In this document: piece by piece, positions 16,176 through 24,397 of the stretch
Numbering within the stretch: position 1 is the stretch's first letter
Layout of the letters: the number at the start of each line of letters is the position of its first letter
Assembly: GCA_002709835.1 (NCBI GenBank)
Contig: PAQX01000004.1
Location: forward strand, 18,460 to 58,921
From: Deltaproteobacteria bacterium
GTDB taxonomy: Bacteria > Myxococcota_A > UBA9160 > UBA4427
Length of the DNA stretch: 40,462 nt
Reading direction: 5' to 3'
Translations under genes and position numbers: made by a program
Notes under the pieces: generated by a model
What the model saw: only the letters and a program-made list of their open reading frames with translations
The model's database searches: none
What the model was told of the DNA's origin: nothing

Positions 16176-17050
16176 ATGTCCGGCGAAGTCGTTCTCTACG
16201 ACGTGGAGGCGCACGTAGCCACCATCACGCTCAACCGCCCTGACAAGGCGAACACCCTGCTCATGGAGATGATCGCCGGCCCGAACGAATCCCTCGCGCG
16301 GGCCAACCGCGATCCGGACGTGAAAGTCATCGTCCTCGAAGGCGCCGGGGACAATTTCTGCGGCGGCTTCGATTTCTCCGGAGGCCTCGAGCACTACGGC
16401 GGAATTCCGGAGAGCGGCTGCGACCCGGGGATGGACGTACACAACGTCACGAACCAGTACACGAGTTACCTGACCGCGTTCATGGGGCTCTGGCGCGGTC
16501 AGAAGCCGACGATCGCGAAGGTCCACGGCTACTACGTGGGCGGCGGCTCGGAGATGGCGCTCTGCGCCGACCTCGTGATCGCCTCGGACTGCGCCCAGAT
16601 CGGAACGCCCGACTCCCGCGTATGGGCTGCCACCTCTCGGGCATGTGGGTCTATCGCCTGGGCCTCGCGAAGGCCAAGTACTACGCGCTGACCAGCGAGT
16701 GGATCAGCGGCAATGAAGCCGCGGACATCGAGCTGATCAACTTCGCGGGACCGCTCGAAGCGCTCGACGACGAGGTTGCGAAGCTCGCGACGATCCCGCT
16801 GACCCAGCTCGTCTCGATGAAGCTGATCGTGAACCAGGCATACGACAACATGGGCCTGCAGAGCACGCAGACCCTCGGCCCGATCCTCGACTGCATCATG
16901 AACAACACGCCCGAAGGCCGCGAGTTCGTCCAGGTCGCGGCCTCGCAGGGCGTGCGAGAAGTCATCACCCGCCGTGATGGTCCCTTCGCAGAATACAGCC
17001 AGGGCCGACCGGAAGACCAGCCCCGGAAACGGAGCGAACTCGGCCACTAG
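16176..17050 (+). pseudogene. Enoyl-CoA hydratase family protein, interrupted by a one-base deletion in a G-run
   Basis: The first frame runs from ATG 16176 (AAAGGAG eight bases upstream) with ITLNRPDKANTLLMEM, the oxyanion strand DNFCGGFDFSGG and VGGGSEMALCADLVIA, where the glutamate matches hydratase Glu144. At 16624-16626 (GTATGGGCTGCC) the homology passes to another frame starting GCHLSGMWVYRLGLAKAKYY and continues to 17050. One added G would restore V-W-G-C-H and a 291-residue protein typical of the larger crotonase subgroup. Because everything else is intact, this may be a sequencing error in a homopolymer rather than a dead gene. It converges on the gene at 17072. Confidence 0.85.
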
Positions 17051-17071
17051 GGCACGTCGAAGCGCGCCGGC

Positions 17072-17497
17072 TCAGGCGGACAGCAACGAGATGAGGCTGC
17101 CCAACACGGTGACGAGCTGCGCCGTGTTCAGGAACACGCTCACGCGGTGGCCGCGCTCGAAGACGGGGCCGGCGCTCTGGTCGCCGGCCTTCTCGCGATC
17201 CCGCGCATCGTTGATCCGGGGCATGAGCCACTGGCGAGCGAATAGGAAACAGACCGCGTTCGTGGCGATCACCGCCGCGACGACCGGCGCGGTCGACGCG
17301 AGGCACGGCGCGGCGATTCCGCAGAGGATGGCCAGAAACGCGTAGTAGCGAGGGAATACTTCGCGGATGAACCGTCCCGCGGTCTCCTCTTCGAGCTTCG
17401 TGAAGATGAGCGGAGCCATGACGGCGGCGAAGAAGATCATCGCGCCGAACGCCACGGCGACGAAGAGTTCGGCCGCGATTGCGATCCATTCGTTCAT
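17072..17497 (-). CDS. DUF4149-like small membrane protein
   Basis: 141 residues with four hydrophobic helices. The pattern fits the DUF4149/TMEM205-like family: an N-terminal helix ending FGAMIFFAAVMAPLIFTKLE, where the phenylalanines and A-P are conserved, followed by FPRYYAFLAILCG. Function is unknown. ATG 17497 has AAGGAA about twelve bases upstream; the GTG at 17521 would overlap that site and add eight unconvincing residues. It follows the HugZ-like gene by 30 bases on the same strand, so both are probably on one transcript. Confidence 0.75.
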   Translation of the reverse strand: MNEWIAIAAELFVAVAFGAMIFFAAVMAPLIFTKLEEETAGRFIREVFPRYYAFLAILCGIAAPCLASTAPVVAAVIATNAVCFLFARQWLMPRINDARDREKAGDQSAGPVFERGHRVSVFLNTAQLVTVLGSLISLLSA

Positions 17498-17527
17498 GCG
17501 AAGTGGGGTTCCTTCTGGCACGGCGGG

Positions 17528-18295
17528 TCAGCCTTCGCTCGCCGCGCGCGCTTCCTTGGTCAAGCGAACCATTTCCTTCCGAACGTCCATCGCCGTCTCG
17601 CAGTGCTTATCGTACGGGAGATAGGCTACTTCGCCGCCCCACCGCATGTGAAAACCTTCGGGATCGCTCGCGAGCATCGTCGGCTCTGCATCGTCCTCCG
17701 CTCCGAGTGAAGCCGGCGCCGCGCCGCGCGCACGGACCCACATCAGCGCCATCGCGTCGCGATGGTCCTCGTTCATGTGCTTCACGATCCCGGCCTCTCC
17801 GTCCTGCCACTCGGCCCGGGGGAGACAGAAGGCACCCTTCTCGACCCATTGGATCTCGCCGAAGCCGCCGATGTATCGCACGCGTACGGGCTCGATCGCC
17901 CAATAATCGAAATCGTGCACCTCGGAATGGCCGCGACTTTCCGGGAAGAAGAGCTCGTATCGCTCGCGGGCAGCGTCGAGCGCGGCCCCCTCGAGTCGGC
18001 GGGCATCGCCCAGCACGCTCACGCGACCGAAGGCTTGCGGATCGCCGTCGGCCCCGGACAGATCCGCCTCGACCACGGTCAGACTCGCGCGCGGATCCTG
18101 CTCGAAGTTCTTCGTGTGCTGCGCGATCCGGCTCACATAGACCACGCACTCCCCTTCCGGCGTGACGACGAAGGGGACGAGCGAACCCAGCGGATAGCCT
18201 TCGACGGCGACCGACTGGGTCGCGAGCACACCGGCCGCGGTCTCGCGCAGCAGGGTACGGGAAGCGGCGGCGGCAGACGGGGCTCCGGAACTCAT
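17528..18295 (-). CDS. HugZ-like / pyridoxamine-phosphate-oxidase-fold protein with DUF2470 domain
   Basis: 255 residues. Residues about 10-160 form a split-barrel flavin/heme-binding domain (GVLATQSVAVEGYPLGSLVP, then YVSRIAQHTKNFEQDPRASL). The rest is a DUF2470 domain with H-M-N-E-D-H-R-D-A-M, the histidine-rich helix found in HugZ-type heme oxygenases and in plant relatives. Known HugZ proteins open heme and release iron; many homologues bind heme without proven turnover, so heme handling is the best inference. GAGGAGA just before ATG 18295 supports the start. It is followed by the DUF4149 gene. Confidence 0.82.
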   Translation of the reverse strand: MSSGAPSAAAASRTLLRETAAGVLATQSVAVEGYPLGSLVPFVVTPEGECVVYVSRIAQHTKNFEQDPRASLTVVEADLSGADGDPQAFGRVSVLGDARRLEGAALDAARERYELFFPESRGHSEVHDFDYWAIEPVRVRYIGGFGEIQWVEKGAFCLPRAEWQDGEAGIVKHMNEDHRDAMALMWVRARGAAPASLGAEDDAEPTMLASDPEGFHMRWGGEVAYLPYDKHCETAMDVRKEMVRLTKEARAASEG

Positions 18296-18368
18296 GATCG
18301 AATCTCCTCTCGAGCGGCTAGGATCGCATACACGGGGGGCCGTTGCCGCCTCATGCGCCGTAGCGAGC

Positions 18369-19192
18369 TCACGAAACCAGATAGTCGTAGAAGGGTCCGG
18401 TCATCTTCATAAACGATCCGAAGCCCACCAGCGACTCGCCTTGGTTTGCAAACGTGACCGGCCCCCTCGGCGTCTCAATCTCGAGTTCAATCCAGGAAGG
18501 CCCTTCCTCGACGATCTGCTCGATTCCGGCGCGCCGAAAGGACTCCGTCATCGCGGCGCCGTCCGGGTGCACCAGTCGAGGCGAAATCGCTGATCGACGG
18601 CCCCCTTGTCCTCCCGCGCCCGCCACTCGATCACGCACGGACGCTGGGATTCGAGACCGGGTCCGAGAATCCCACGCTTGTAGGCGGTCCGGTCCCCGTT
18701 CCAATCGAAGTCGGTCGTCTCGACCCGCTACATGGGCGTCCCCGCCCTGTCGGCGCAGGCCGAGAACGCGTCGAAGTTGCCCGTGGCGACGTGCCAGAAG
18801 AGGAGCCGCGGCTCCGCGTAGCCCGTGATCAGCTGCTTGAGCGGGTGGAACCCCTCGTGTTCCGGATTCGGCCCTAGGATTTCGAGGCACGCGTCGTCGC
18901 CGAGCTCGAGTACCCCGCTCCATTACCACTGGCCCGCTTAGAGATCGGTCGCTTACGGCTCGGACCCGGTCTTCTCTCGGATCCATTCGAGCGCCGTAGG
19001 CATGTCAGGCACGCCAAGCGAGATGTGGTCCATCGCGAGACCGTGACTCCGCGCCAATACGCGGCCAACATCGTCCTGCTCCGCACCCGCGTCGCCGTGG
19101 ACTCGGCGCGGCGCGAGCCCGCGGCCGGTAGTCGCGAGGCACGCCGCGGCGACCCCACCCGCCGTCCACGACAGCGCCTCCCGTCGACTCAT
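18369..19192 (-). pseudogene. VOC (glyoxalase-like) family protein, multiply disrupted pseudogene
   Basis: From ATG 19192 the frame begins with a twin-arginine-like leader (MSRREALSWTAGGVAAACL) and runs into MDHISLGVPDMPTALEWI, the start of a VOC/glyoxalase-like domain. In that frame there are four stops: TAA at 18953-18955, 18938-18940 and 18923-18925, and TAG at 18728-18730. Clear family sequence lies between and after them (LEILGPNPEHEGFHPLKQLI, then RTAYKRGILGPGLESQRP). Near 18600 it shifts to another frame and ends SFMKMTGPFYDYLVS at 18369. Ochre and amber stops plus a frameshift mark true decay, not recoding. The leader joined to a normally cytosolic domain suggests an earlier fusion. 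Confidence 0.85.
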
Positions 19193-19195
19193 TCG

Positions 19196-19340
19196 TTACT
19201 CGACCGTCTTCTTCGGACCCATCTTCGGCTTCCCTTCCGACGCGTCCGCACCAAGATACGCCATCGGCTGCCAACCACCGGGATCCGGCCGCGGCCCAAG
19301 CAGCAACACATGGACCGCGGTCGCGCACCGCAACTTCCCA
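19196..19340 (-). pseudogene. 3' remnant of an unidentified gene
   Basis: A minus-strand frame ends at TAA 19196-19198, three bases before the ATG of the VOC pseudogene, with the tail WQPMAYLGADASEGKPKMGP and then KKTVE. The tight stop-to-start spacing and the lysine-rich tail look like the end of a real gene, but its upstream part would lie inside the oppositely oriented symporter gene and has no sensible sequence there. I therefore read it as a truncated remnant; the family is not recognised. Confidence 0.3.
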
Positions 19341-19357
19341 CACCTCGCCGCGCCCGG

Positions 19358-19363
19358 TAGCGT
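19358..19363 (+). promoter_or_regulatory. Candidate -10 element of the GPH symporter gene
   Basis: TAGCGT, 15 bases before ATG 19373, with TTCCCA at 19335-19340 as a possible -35 (four of six consensus bases, 17-base spacer). There is no Shine-Dalgarno between the -10 and the ATG, so the transcript is likely to be leaderless or nearly so. Confidence 0.4.
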
Positions 19364-19372
19364 CAGTCCATC

Positions 19373-20818
19373 ATGACGAGCGCCCCCTCCGACCGACAGA
19401 TCTCGCGCCGCGTGAAGACCGCGTGGGGCTTCGGAGCCGTTGCCGACGGCTGCAAGAACGCGGGCTTCGACGTCTTCCTCGGCCTCTACTACGTGACCGT
19501 GCTCGGCCTCCCGGGGACGATGTCCGGCTTCGCCATGCTGGTGGCGCTGCTCGTGGATGCGGTGAGCGACCCGCTCGTGGGCTCGATCTCGGACAACTTT
19601 CGTTCGAAGTGGGGTCGTCGCCACCCCTTCATGATCTCCGCGGCCGTGCCGATGGCGCTCTGCTTCTTCGCCCTCTTCTCACCGCCCTCGGGCCTGGACG
19701 AGGGACAGCTCTTCGCCTGGCTGCTCTTCTTCTCGATCGGGACCCGTCTGAGCCTCACGCTCTACAAGGTGCCGGCGGATGCGCTCGGGCCGGAGATGAC
19801 CGACCACTACGACGAGCGAACCACCCTCACGTCGTTCCGCTGGGCGATGGGCCTGGGCGGCGGGATCATCCTCCAGGTCGTCGGCTGGCTCTACTTCTTC
19901 GAGGACCGGGCGGCGATCGCCGAAGGGCGCCTCGACCTGAACAACTTCCCCGCCTTTGGCGTGTTCGTCGCAATCACCGTAGCGGCGGCGATCCTCGTCG
20001 GAACCTTCGGGACGCGCTCCGTGATCCCCGCGTTGTCGCAGGTCGATGAAACGAAGCGCTTCAGCGTGCAGCGCTTCCTACACGGCATGAGTTCGGCCTT
20101 CCGGAGCCACTCGCTGCGGATCCTGCTCGGCGCCGCCGTGCTCTCCCAGACGGCCGTCGGCGTGACCGAGGTCCTGAGCGTCTACCTCTCGACCTGGTTC
20201 TGGGGATTCGACTCGGACCAGATGGCTCTTCTCGCCGGCGTCGGTGTACTCCCTCTCGTCCTGGCCGTCGTCGCCGCGCGTCGTCTGAGCATCGCGGTCG
20301 GCGACAAGCGCACGGCCTTCATCCGCCTCGTCGTCGCCCTGATCCTCTGGGGCCCGCTCGCGGTCCTGGCCCGGGTCTTCGGCCTCGCGCCGGAGAACGG
20401 CTCGTTCTGGCTCCTCCCCTTCGTCGTCATCCACACGTCGGGCATCATCCTGCTCGGCGTCCAGATCGCGATCCTCACGAGCTCGATGATCATGGACGTG
20501 ACCGACGAAGTCGCCCTCGAGTCAGGGGAGCGCCACGAAGGCATCGTGATGTCGACGGTCAGCTTCGCCGGCAAGTGCACCTCGGGCCTCGGCAACTTCG
20601 TCGGGCTCTCCGCCCTCCAGTGGATCGGCTTCCCATCGGGCGACGCTGCCGCGATCGACGCAGTGGCCGAGAAGACGATCCTCGCCCTGGGGCTGATCGC
20701 CGGTCCAGGACTGATCCTCTTCTACGTCGCCGCCCTCCTCCTGATCCGGCGCCTCCGACTGACGCGCGAACGCTACGCGGAGATCCAGACCCAGCTCGCC
20801 CGGCGAAGCGCCTCCTGA
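19373..20818 (+). CDS. GPH-type MFS symporter (glycoside-pentoside-hexuronide:cation family)
   Basis: 481 residues with about twelve membrane helices, MFS_2 type. Diagnostic parts are the first helices (AWGFGAVADGCKNAGFDVF), the loop D-A-V-S-D-P-L-V-G-S-I-S-D-N with the conserved aspartates of this family, the basic turn K-W-G-R-R-H-P-F-M, and YKVPADALGPEMTDHYDERT in the fourth loop. GPH members import sugars or glycosides with sodium or protons; relatives in this kind of genome are often near catabolic genes and their substrates are unknown. It converges on the SnoaL-like gene at 20899. Confidence 0.85.
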   Translation: MTSAPSDRQISRRVKTAWGFGAVADGCKNAGFDVFLGLYYVTVLGLPGTMSGFAMLVALLVDAVSDPLVGSISDNFRSKWGRRHPFMISAAVPMALCFFALFSPPSGLDEGQLFAWLLFFSIGTRLSLTLYKVPADALGPEMTDHYDERTTLTSFRWAMGLGGGIILQVVGWLYFFEDRAAIAEGRLDLNNFPAFGVFVAITVAAAILVGTFGTRSVIPALSQVDETKRFSVQRFLHGMSSAFRSHSLRILLGAAVLSQTAVGVTEVLSVYLSTWFWGFDSDQMALLAGVGVLPLVLAVVAARRLSIAVGDKRTAFIRLVVALILWGPLAVLARVFGLAPENGSFWLLPFVVIHTSGIILLGVQIAILTSSMIMDVTDEVALESGERHEGIVMSTVSFAGKCTSGLGNFVGLSALQWIGFPSGDAAAIDAVAEKTILALGLIAGPGLILFYVAALLLIRRLRLTRERYAEIQTQLARRSAS

Positions 20819-20898
20819 CAGGCCGAAGCGCCCCGCCGAGACCGCAACCCTGCATCGATCACGCTGCTCTTCATGGGGAGGCCCGGAAGTCTGGCCCG

Positions 20899-21450
20899 CT
20901 ACTCGGATTCGCGCCCGGCCCGCGGATAAGGCGCCGGACCGATGAACGGGCGCGGGAAGTGACCGGTATGCCACTGCTTGGCCGTCTCCCGACGGATGAT
21001 CTTCCAGTCGTCGCCGTCCCGGACCAGATCGTCCTGATAGCGAAGGCCGAGGACGAGGTGTTCGAGCGGGCTGCCCTCCGCCTCCATGTGGTAACCGACG
21101 ACCCAGCTCTCGACGAAGCCCTTGTCGCCGTCGATCTCGACGTACTGGTTCCCCACGAAATGCATCGAAGCATCCCAGGCGTGGAGCGCCTCCTCCATGC
21201 CGTCGAGGTACTCGTCGAGCTGTCCCGATTCCGCGGTCCCGACGCATACACACTCGGGATGGAAGACCGTCCGCACGAGATCGAAGTCGATCGAGTCGAC
21301 GCCGTAGGCGTAACGTCGATAGAGGTTCTTGATCACCTCGCGGTCTCGCAGCCAACGTACCGTCGCTTCATGGTCGTCGATCGGCGGTGCCGCGCACTCC
21401 CGGAATCGCATGGCGCGTCGCTTCTCGTTTCGGATGTCGTTCTCGGCCAT
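20899..21450 (-). CDS. SnoaL-like / NTF2-fold protein
   Basis: 183 residues. The N-terminal helix reads D-R-E-V-I-K-N-L-Y-R-R-Y-A-Y-G-V-D, followed by HPECVCVGTAES, HFVGNQYVEIDGDKGFVES and a last strand DDWKIIRRETAKQW: the standard layout of large SnoaL_4-type proteins in catabolic clusters. These act as dehydratases, isomerases or non-catalytic binding proteins; I cannot choose. The ATG at 21450 has GGAGAG seven bases upstream; the longer frame upstream is not coding. It is the last gene of the minus-strand set that starts at the alcohol dehydrogenase, 125 bases after the esterase. Confidence 0.8.
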   Translation of the reverse strand: MAENDIRNEKRRAMRFRECAAPPIDDHEATVRWLRDREVIKNLYRRYAYGVDSIDFDLVRTVFHPECVCVGTAESGQLDEYLDGMEEALHAWDASMHFVGNQYVEIDGDKGFVESWVVGYHMEAEGSPLEHLVLGLRYQDDLVRDGDDWKIIRRETAKQWHTGHFPRPFIGPAPYPRAGRESE

Positions 21451-21575
21451 CGTGGTGCTCTCCTTCGCGTCGACGGATCCTATTGCGCTCGCCGCCGCGA
21501 TGCAGCCTTCGGGCCCAAAGGTCCACTCGTAGGGCCCCGCCGGCGTGGACAGCTTCCTCGCAGGAACCCGGAAGA

Positions 21576-22610
21576 TCAGGCCTCGCGACAGAAATGCGCG
21601 AGGCTTGCGGCGGTCTCCCGGCTGACGTCGGGACAGGCCATCTGGAAGATCTCGGTCGCGTGGATCGTCCCCATCACCTGCCGACAGCGCGCCGGCACGC
21701 CCGCGCGAAGGAGGAGACGATAGAACTCGATCCCCTCGTCCCGAAGCGGATCGCATTCGTTCACGCTGATCACCGTCGGCGGAAGTCCGCGCACGTCGTC
21801 CTCTGACGCGAATGCGGGCCAGGCGAGCGGATTCTCCCGCTCGAACTCTTCGATCCCGTAGGCCATCGCGGGCCGGTTGTTGTGGAGATCGAGCAAGAGC
21901 CCGTTGTTCTCGGTCGAAGACGGAAAACGGTCCTGGGGCCATCGGCCGGCGATGTACGGGCAGAGCGCGTAGAGCCCGCGAACGAGCCCGAGCTCACCCG
22001 ATTGTTTCAATCGCATCCCAGTTGCGAGGGTGAAGTTGCCACCGCCGCTCTCACCGGCGACGACGAGATGGTCGGAATCGATCCCCAGACTCGCCGCCTG
22101 CGACGCGACCCACCGCACCGACGACACGCAGTCGTTCAAGCCAGCGGGAAACGGCGCGACCTCCGGGGCCTCCGAAGGAACGAGGCAATTGCGGAAATCG
22201 ACCATCGCGACGGCGACGCCCTGTGCCGCGATCGTCCGCGCCCAGGCCCGGTAGATCCCGTCGAAGGCCGACTGGGACTGCATCCCGCCGCCATGGAAGT
22301 AGACCACCCCAGGATGCGGCTCGGCCCCATCGGGGCGGGTCAGCAGAACGGGGACAGTGTTGCCGTCCAGGTCCGACCTGAACTCGTGCCGCTCGATCAC
22401 GAGCCCCGTCGACGGCGCGACCTCCTCGGAGTCGAGCCCGTCCATCGAAGCCTTCATGGCTGCCGCCGCAGCGCGCGCCTCGGGGCTATTCGCTTCCGCC
22501 AGCAGCGATTCGCGGCTCTCGGCATCGGGTCGAGGCGCCGTCGGGAACGCCCCCATCGCTTCCTTCAAGCGCGGATCGATTCGCGGATCCGCCTGCATTT
22601 TCGTCTTCAT
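21576..22610 (-). CDS. Alpha/beta hydrolase, hormone-sensitive-lipase (family IV) esterase
   Basis: 344 residues. It has the family IV oxyanion motif H-G-G-G (106-109), the nucleophile elbow G-E-S-G-G with Ser188, the acid Asp287 in N-E-C-D-P-L-R-D and His317 in G-T-I-H-A-T-E, a complete triad. A helical N-terminal cap (1-70) precedes the core. No signal peptide, so it acts in the cytosol on short acyl esters or lactones. It starts 12 bases after the alcohol dehydrogenase stop (GGGAGG before ATG), in one operon. With a divergent Baeyer-Villiger monooxygenase next door, it would hydrolyse the ester or lactone product; this step is inference. Confidence 0.88.
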   Translation of the reverse strand: MKTKMQADPRIDPRLKEAMGAFPTAPRPDAESRESLLAEANSPEARAAAAAMKASMDGLDSEEVAPSTGLVIERHEFRSDLDGNTVPVLLTRPDGAEPHPGVVYFHGGGMQSQSAFDGIYRAWARTIAAQGVAVAMVDFRNCLVPSEAPEVAPFPAGLNDCVSSVRWVASQAASLGIDSDHLVVAGESGGGNFTLATGMRLKQSGELGLVRGLYALCPYIAGRWPQDRFPSSTENNGLLLDLHNNRPAMAYGIEEFERENPLAWPAFASEDDVRGLPPTVISVNECDPLRDEGIEFYRLLLRAGVPARCRQVMGTIHATEIFQMACPDVSRETAASLAHFCREA

Positions 22611-22622
22611 GCCTTGCCTCCC

Positions 22623-23695
22623 CTACTCGACGCCGAAGTCGAGTACGCCTCGCGCGAGACGCCCCGCCTCCATGTCTTCGAACACCGTCTGGATTTCGTC
22701 CATGGGATAGATCTCCGTGATCAACTCGTCGAGCATGAAACGACCCGATAAATAGATCTCGGCGTAGCGGGGGATGTCGCGCTGCGGTCGGCTCGCACCG
22801 TAGCGGCAGCCGAGGATCGACTTGTCCAGGTAGATCGCTTCGGGAAAGAACTCGACGGCCGTGCCGGCCGGAGTCACGCCGAGGATCACGAGACTGCCGG
22901 ACCAATCGAGATAGGCGAGCGCCTGCTCCATCGCCGCTTTGCTCCCGACACACTCGAAGGCCCAGTCCGCGCCGCCGCCCGTGAGATCCTGAACGGCTTC
23001 GACCGCGTTCCCCTCGCTCGCGTCGACGAAATGCGTCGCGCCGAACTGTCTCGCGAGCGCCTCCTTGTCCGGATTCGCTTCGACCGCCACGATCGGGTCG
23101 GCGCCCACCAGACGCAGTGCCTGGATCGCGTTCAAGCCGATACCGCCCACGCCGACGACGACCGTGCGCTCGCCCGCCTCGACGCGGGCGCGATTGAAAA
23201 CCGCTCCCGCGCCAGTCAGGACGCCGCAACCGATCAGGCACACCGAAGCGAGCGGGACTTCCTTCGGGATCGGCACGGCCTGCGTGGCCTTCACGACGGT
23301 CGGTTCGGCGAACGAAGAGACGTTCGCGAAGGCATAGTGCGTAACGCCGTCCAGGCTGAAAGGCGTCGGGCGATGACCGAAGGTGTCGCGACACATCGTG
23401 GGTCGACTGTGATCACAATGGGCGCACGTGCCGCAGTTGCCGAGGGTCGACAGCACGACGTGGTCTCCCGGCGCGAGATGGGTGCCCCCGGCCCCACCGC
23501 CTCCACGCGGCCCGCGCCCTCGTGACCGAGAACGACGGGCGTCTCGAAGGGGATCGTGCCGTTGAGGGCACTCAGGTCACTCCGGCAGACGCCCGAGTGG
23601 ACGATCCGGACGGCGACCTCCCCGGCGCCGGGCGCCTTGACGTCGACCCCCTCGCGCACCGCGAGCTCCGCGCCGTCGAACACGATTGCCTTCAT
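22623..23695 (-). pseudogene. Zinc-dependent alcohol dehydrogenase, interrupted by a one-base deletion in a G-run
   Basis: The N-terminal frame from ATG 23695 (GGGAGG upstream) has the catalytic-zinc cysteine in V-C-R-S-D-L and L-G-H-E-G-A-G-R-V-E-A-V-G. At 23485-23489 (five G on the coding strand) the sequence changes frame and goes on as THLAPGDHVVLSTLGNCGTC, giving the structural-zinc cysteines C-G-T-C-A-H-C and C-R, then the third catalytic ligand in L-I-G-C-G-V, the Rossmann motif G-V-G-G-I-G-L-N and the C-terminus to 22623. One restored base gives 357 residues, normal for class III-like zinc alcohol dehydrogenases using NAD. All else is intact, so a sequencing error is a real possibility. 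It leads the operon with the esterase. Confidence 0.85.
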
Positions 23696-23723
23696 CCTGC
23701 CTCCCGGTCGATGTTTACGATTG

Positions 23724-23740
23724 ATACTCAAAAGTATAAT
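23724..23740. promoter_or_regulatory. Divergent promoter and operator between the alcohol dehydrogenase and tetR genes
   Basis: ATACT-CAAA-AGTAT (23724-23737) is a perfect inverted repeat that overlaps a consensus -10, TATAAT (23735-23740), for the plus strand. The first T of TATAAT is exactly 12 bases before ATG 23747, as in a leaderless transcript. The stretch is strikingly AT-rich for this genome. An operator on the -10 fits autorepression by the TetR protein and control of the divergent operon. Confidence 0.6.
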
Positions 23741-23746
23741 TTGGAC

Positions 23747-24397
23747 ATGCGCTCGTTGAACGAGAAGTACCCGCCCCGCGACACCGCCGCCTACCGCCGG
23801 CTCCTCGAGGCCGCCGAGAACTGCTTCGGCACCCTGGGCTCCCAGAAAACGACGGTCGTCGAGATCGCGTTCGTGGCTCAGGTCTCCAAGCCCCTCGTCT
23901 ACTGCTCCTTCGGATCGAAGGAACACCTCTACGAGGTCGTGATCAGCCGCCTCGTCGGAGGCTGGAACGAGGAGCTGGTCGCCGAGCTCTCCTCCGGCGC
24001 GCCGGTCGCCGAGGCGCTGCGGCGCATGCACCGCGTCTCCCTCGACTACGCGAGAACCCGCCCCTTGCTCCGTGGCCTGCTCGCCCAGGAGAGTCGACTG
24101 CTCCTCGCCGCGTACAGCGACATCGTCGAGCGCACGAACGCCACGCTCAAGACCCAGATCCAGGCCTGCCTCGCGACTGGAGTGGCTTCCGGGGAAGTCC
24201 GACTCGACGTCCCCGCCGGCGCGATGGCCGACGCCGTCACCGAAATGCATCTGGCCTACGTCGAACGCATCGTATCCGGCCTCGAGACGCGCGCCGCCGA
24301 ACGCGTCGCCCTCGACGCTTTCGAGTGTCTCCTCTTCGGAATCTGCATGAGCACCGATGCTTCTCGCGCGGGCTCGCAACGACGGAAACGATCTTGA
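23747..24397 (+). CDS. TetR-family transcriptional regulator
   Basis: 216 residues. The helix-turn-helix is TTVVEIAFVAQVSKPLVYCS (about 41-60) followed by F-G-S-K-E-H-L-Y, a typical TetR N-terminus; the remaining helices form the ligand domain. It probably represses its own operon and the divergent dehydrogenase/esterase operon until a substrate binds. I take ATG 23747, placed 12 bases from the -10; an in-frame ATG at 23711 lies upstream of the promoter and would read through the palindrome. The TGA stop overlaps the ATG of the monooxygenase (TGATG), so the two are coupled. Confidence 0.85.
   Translation: MRSLNEKYPPRDTAAYRRLLEAAENCFGTLGSQKTTVVEIAFVAQVSKPLVYCSFGSKEHLYEVVISRLVGGWNEELVAELSSGAPVAEALRRMHRVSLDYARTRPLLRGLLAQESRLLLAAYSDIVERTNATLKTQIQACLATGVASGEVRLDVPAGAMADAVTEMHLAYVERIVSGLETRAAERVALDAFECLLFGICMSTDASRAGSQRRKRS

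Noticed and set aside
18728..18955. Stops in the VOC gene as recoded codons
   Set aside because: They are TAA and TAG, not TGA, none falls at a cysteine position, and a frameshift is also present.
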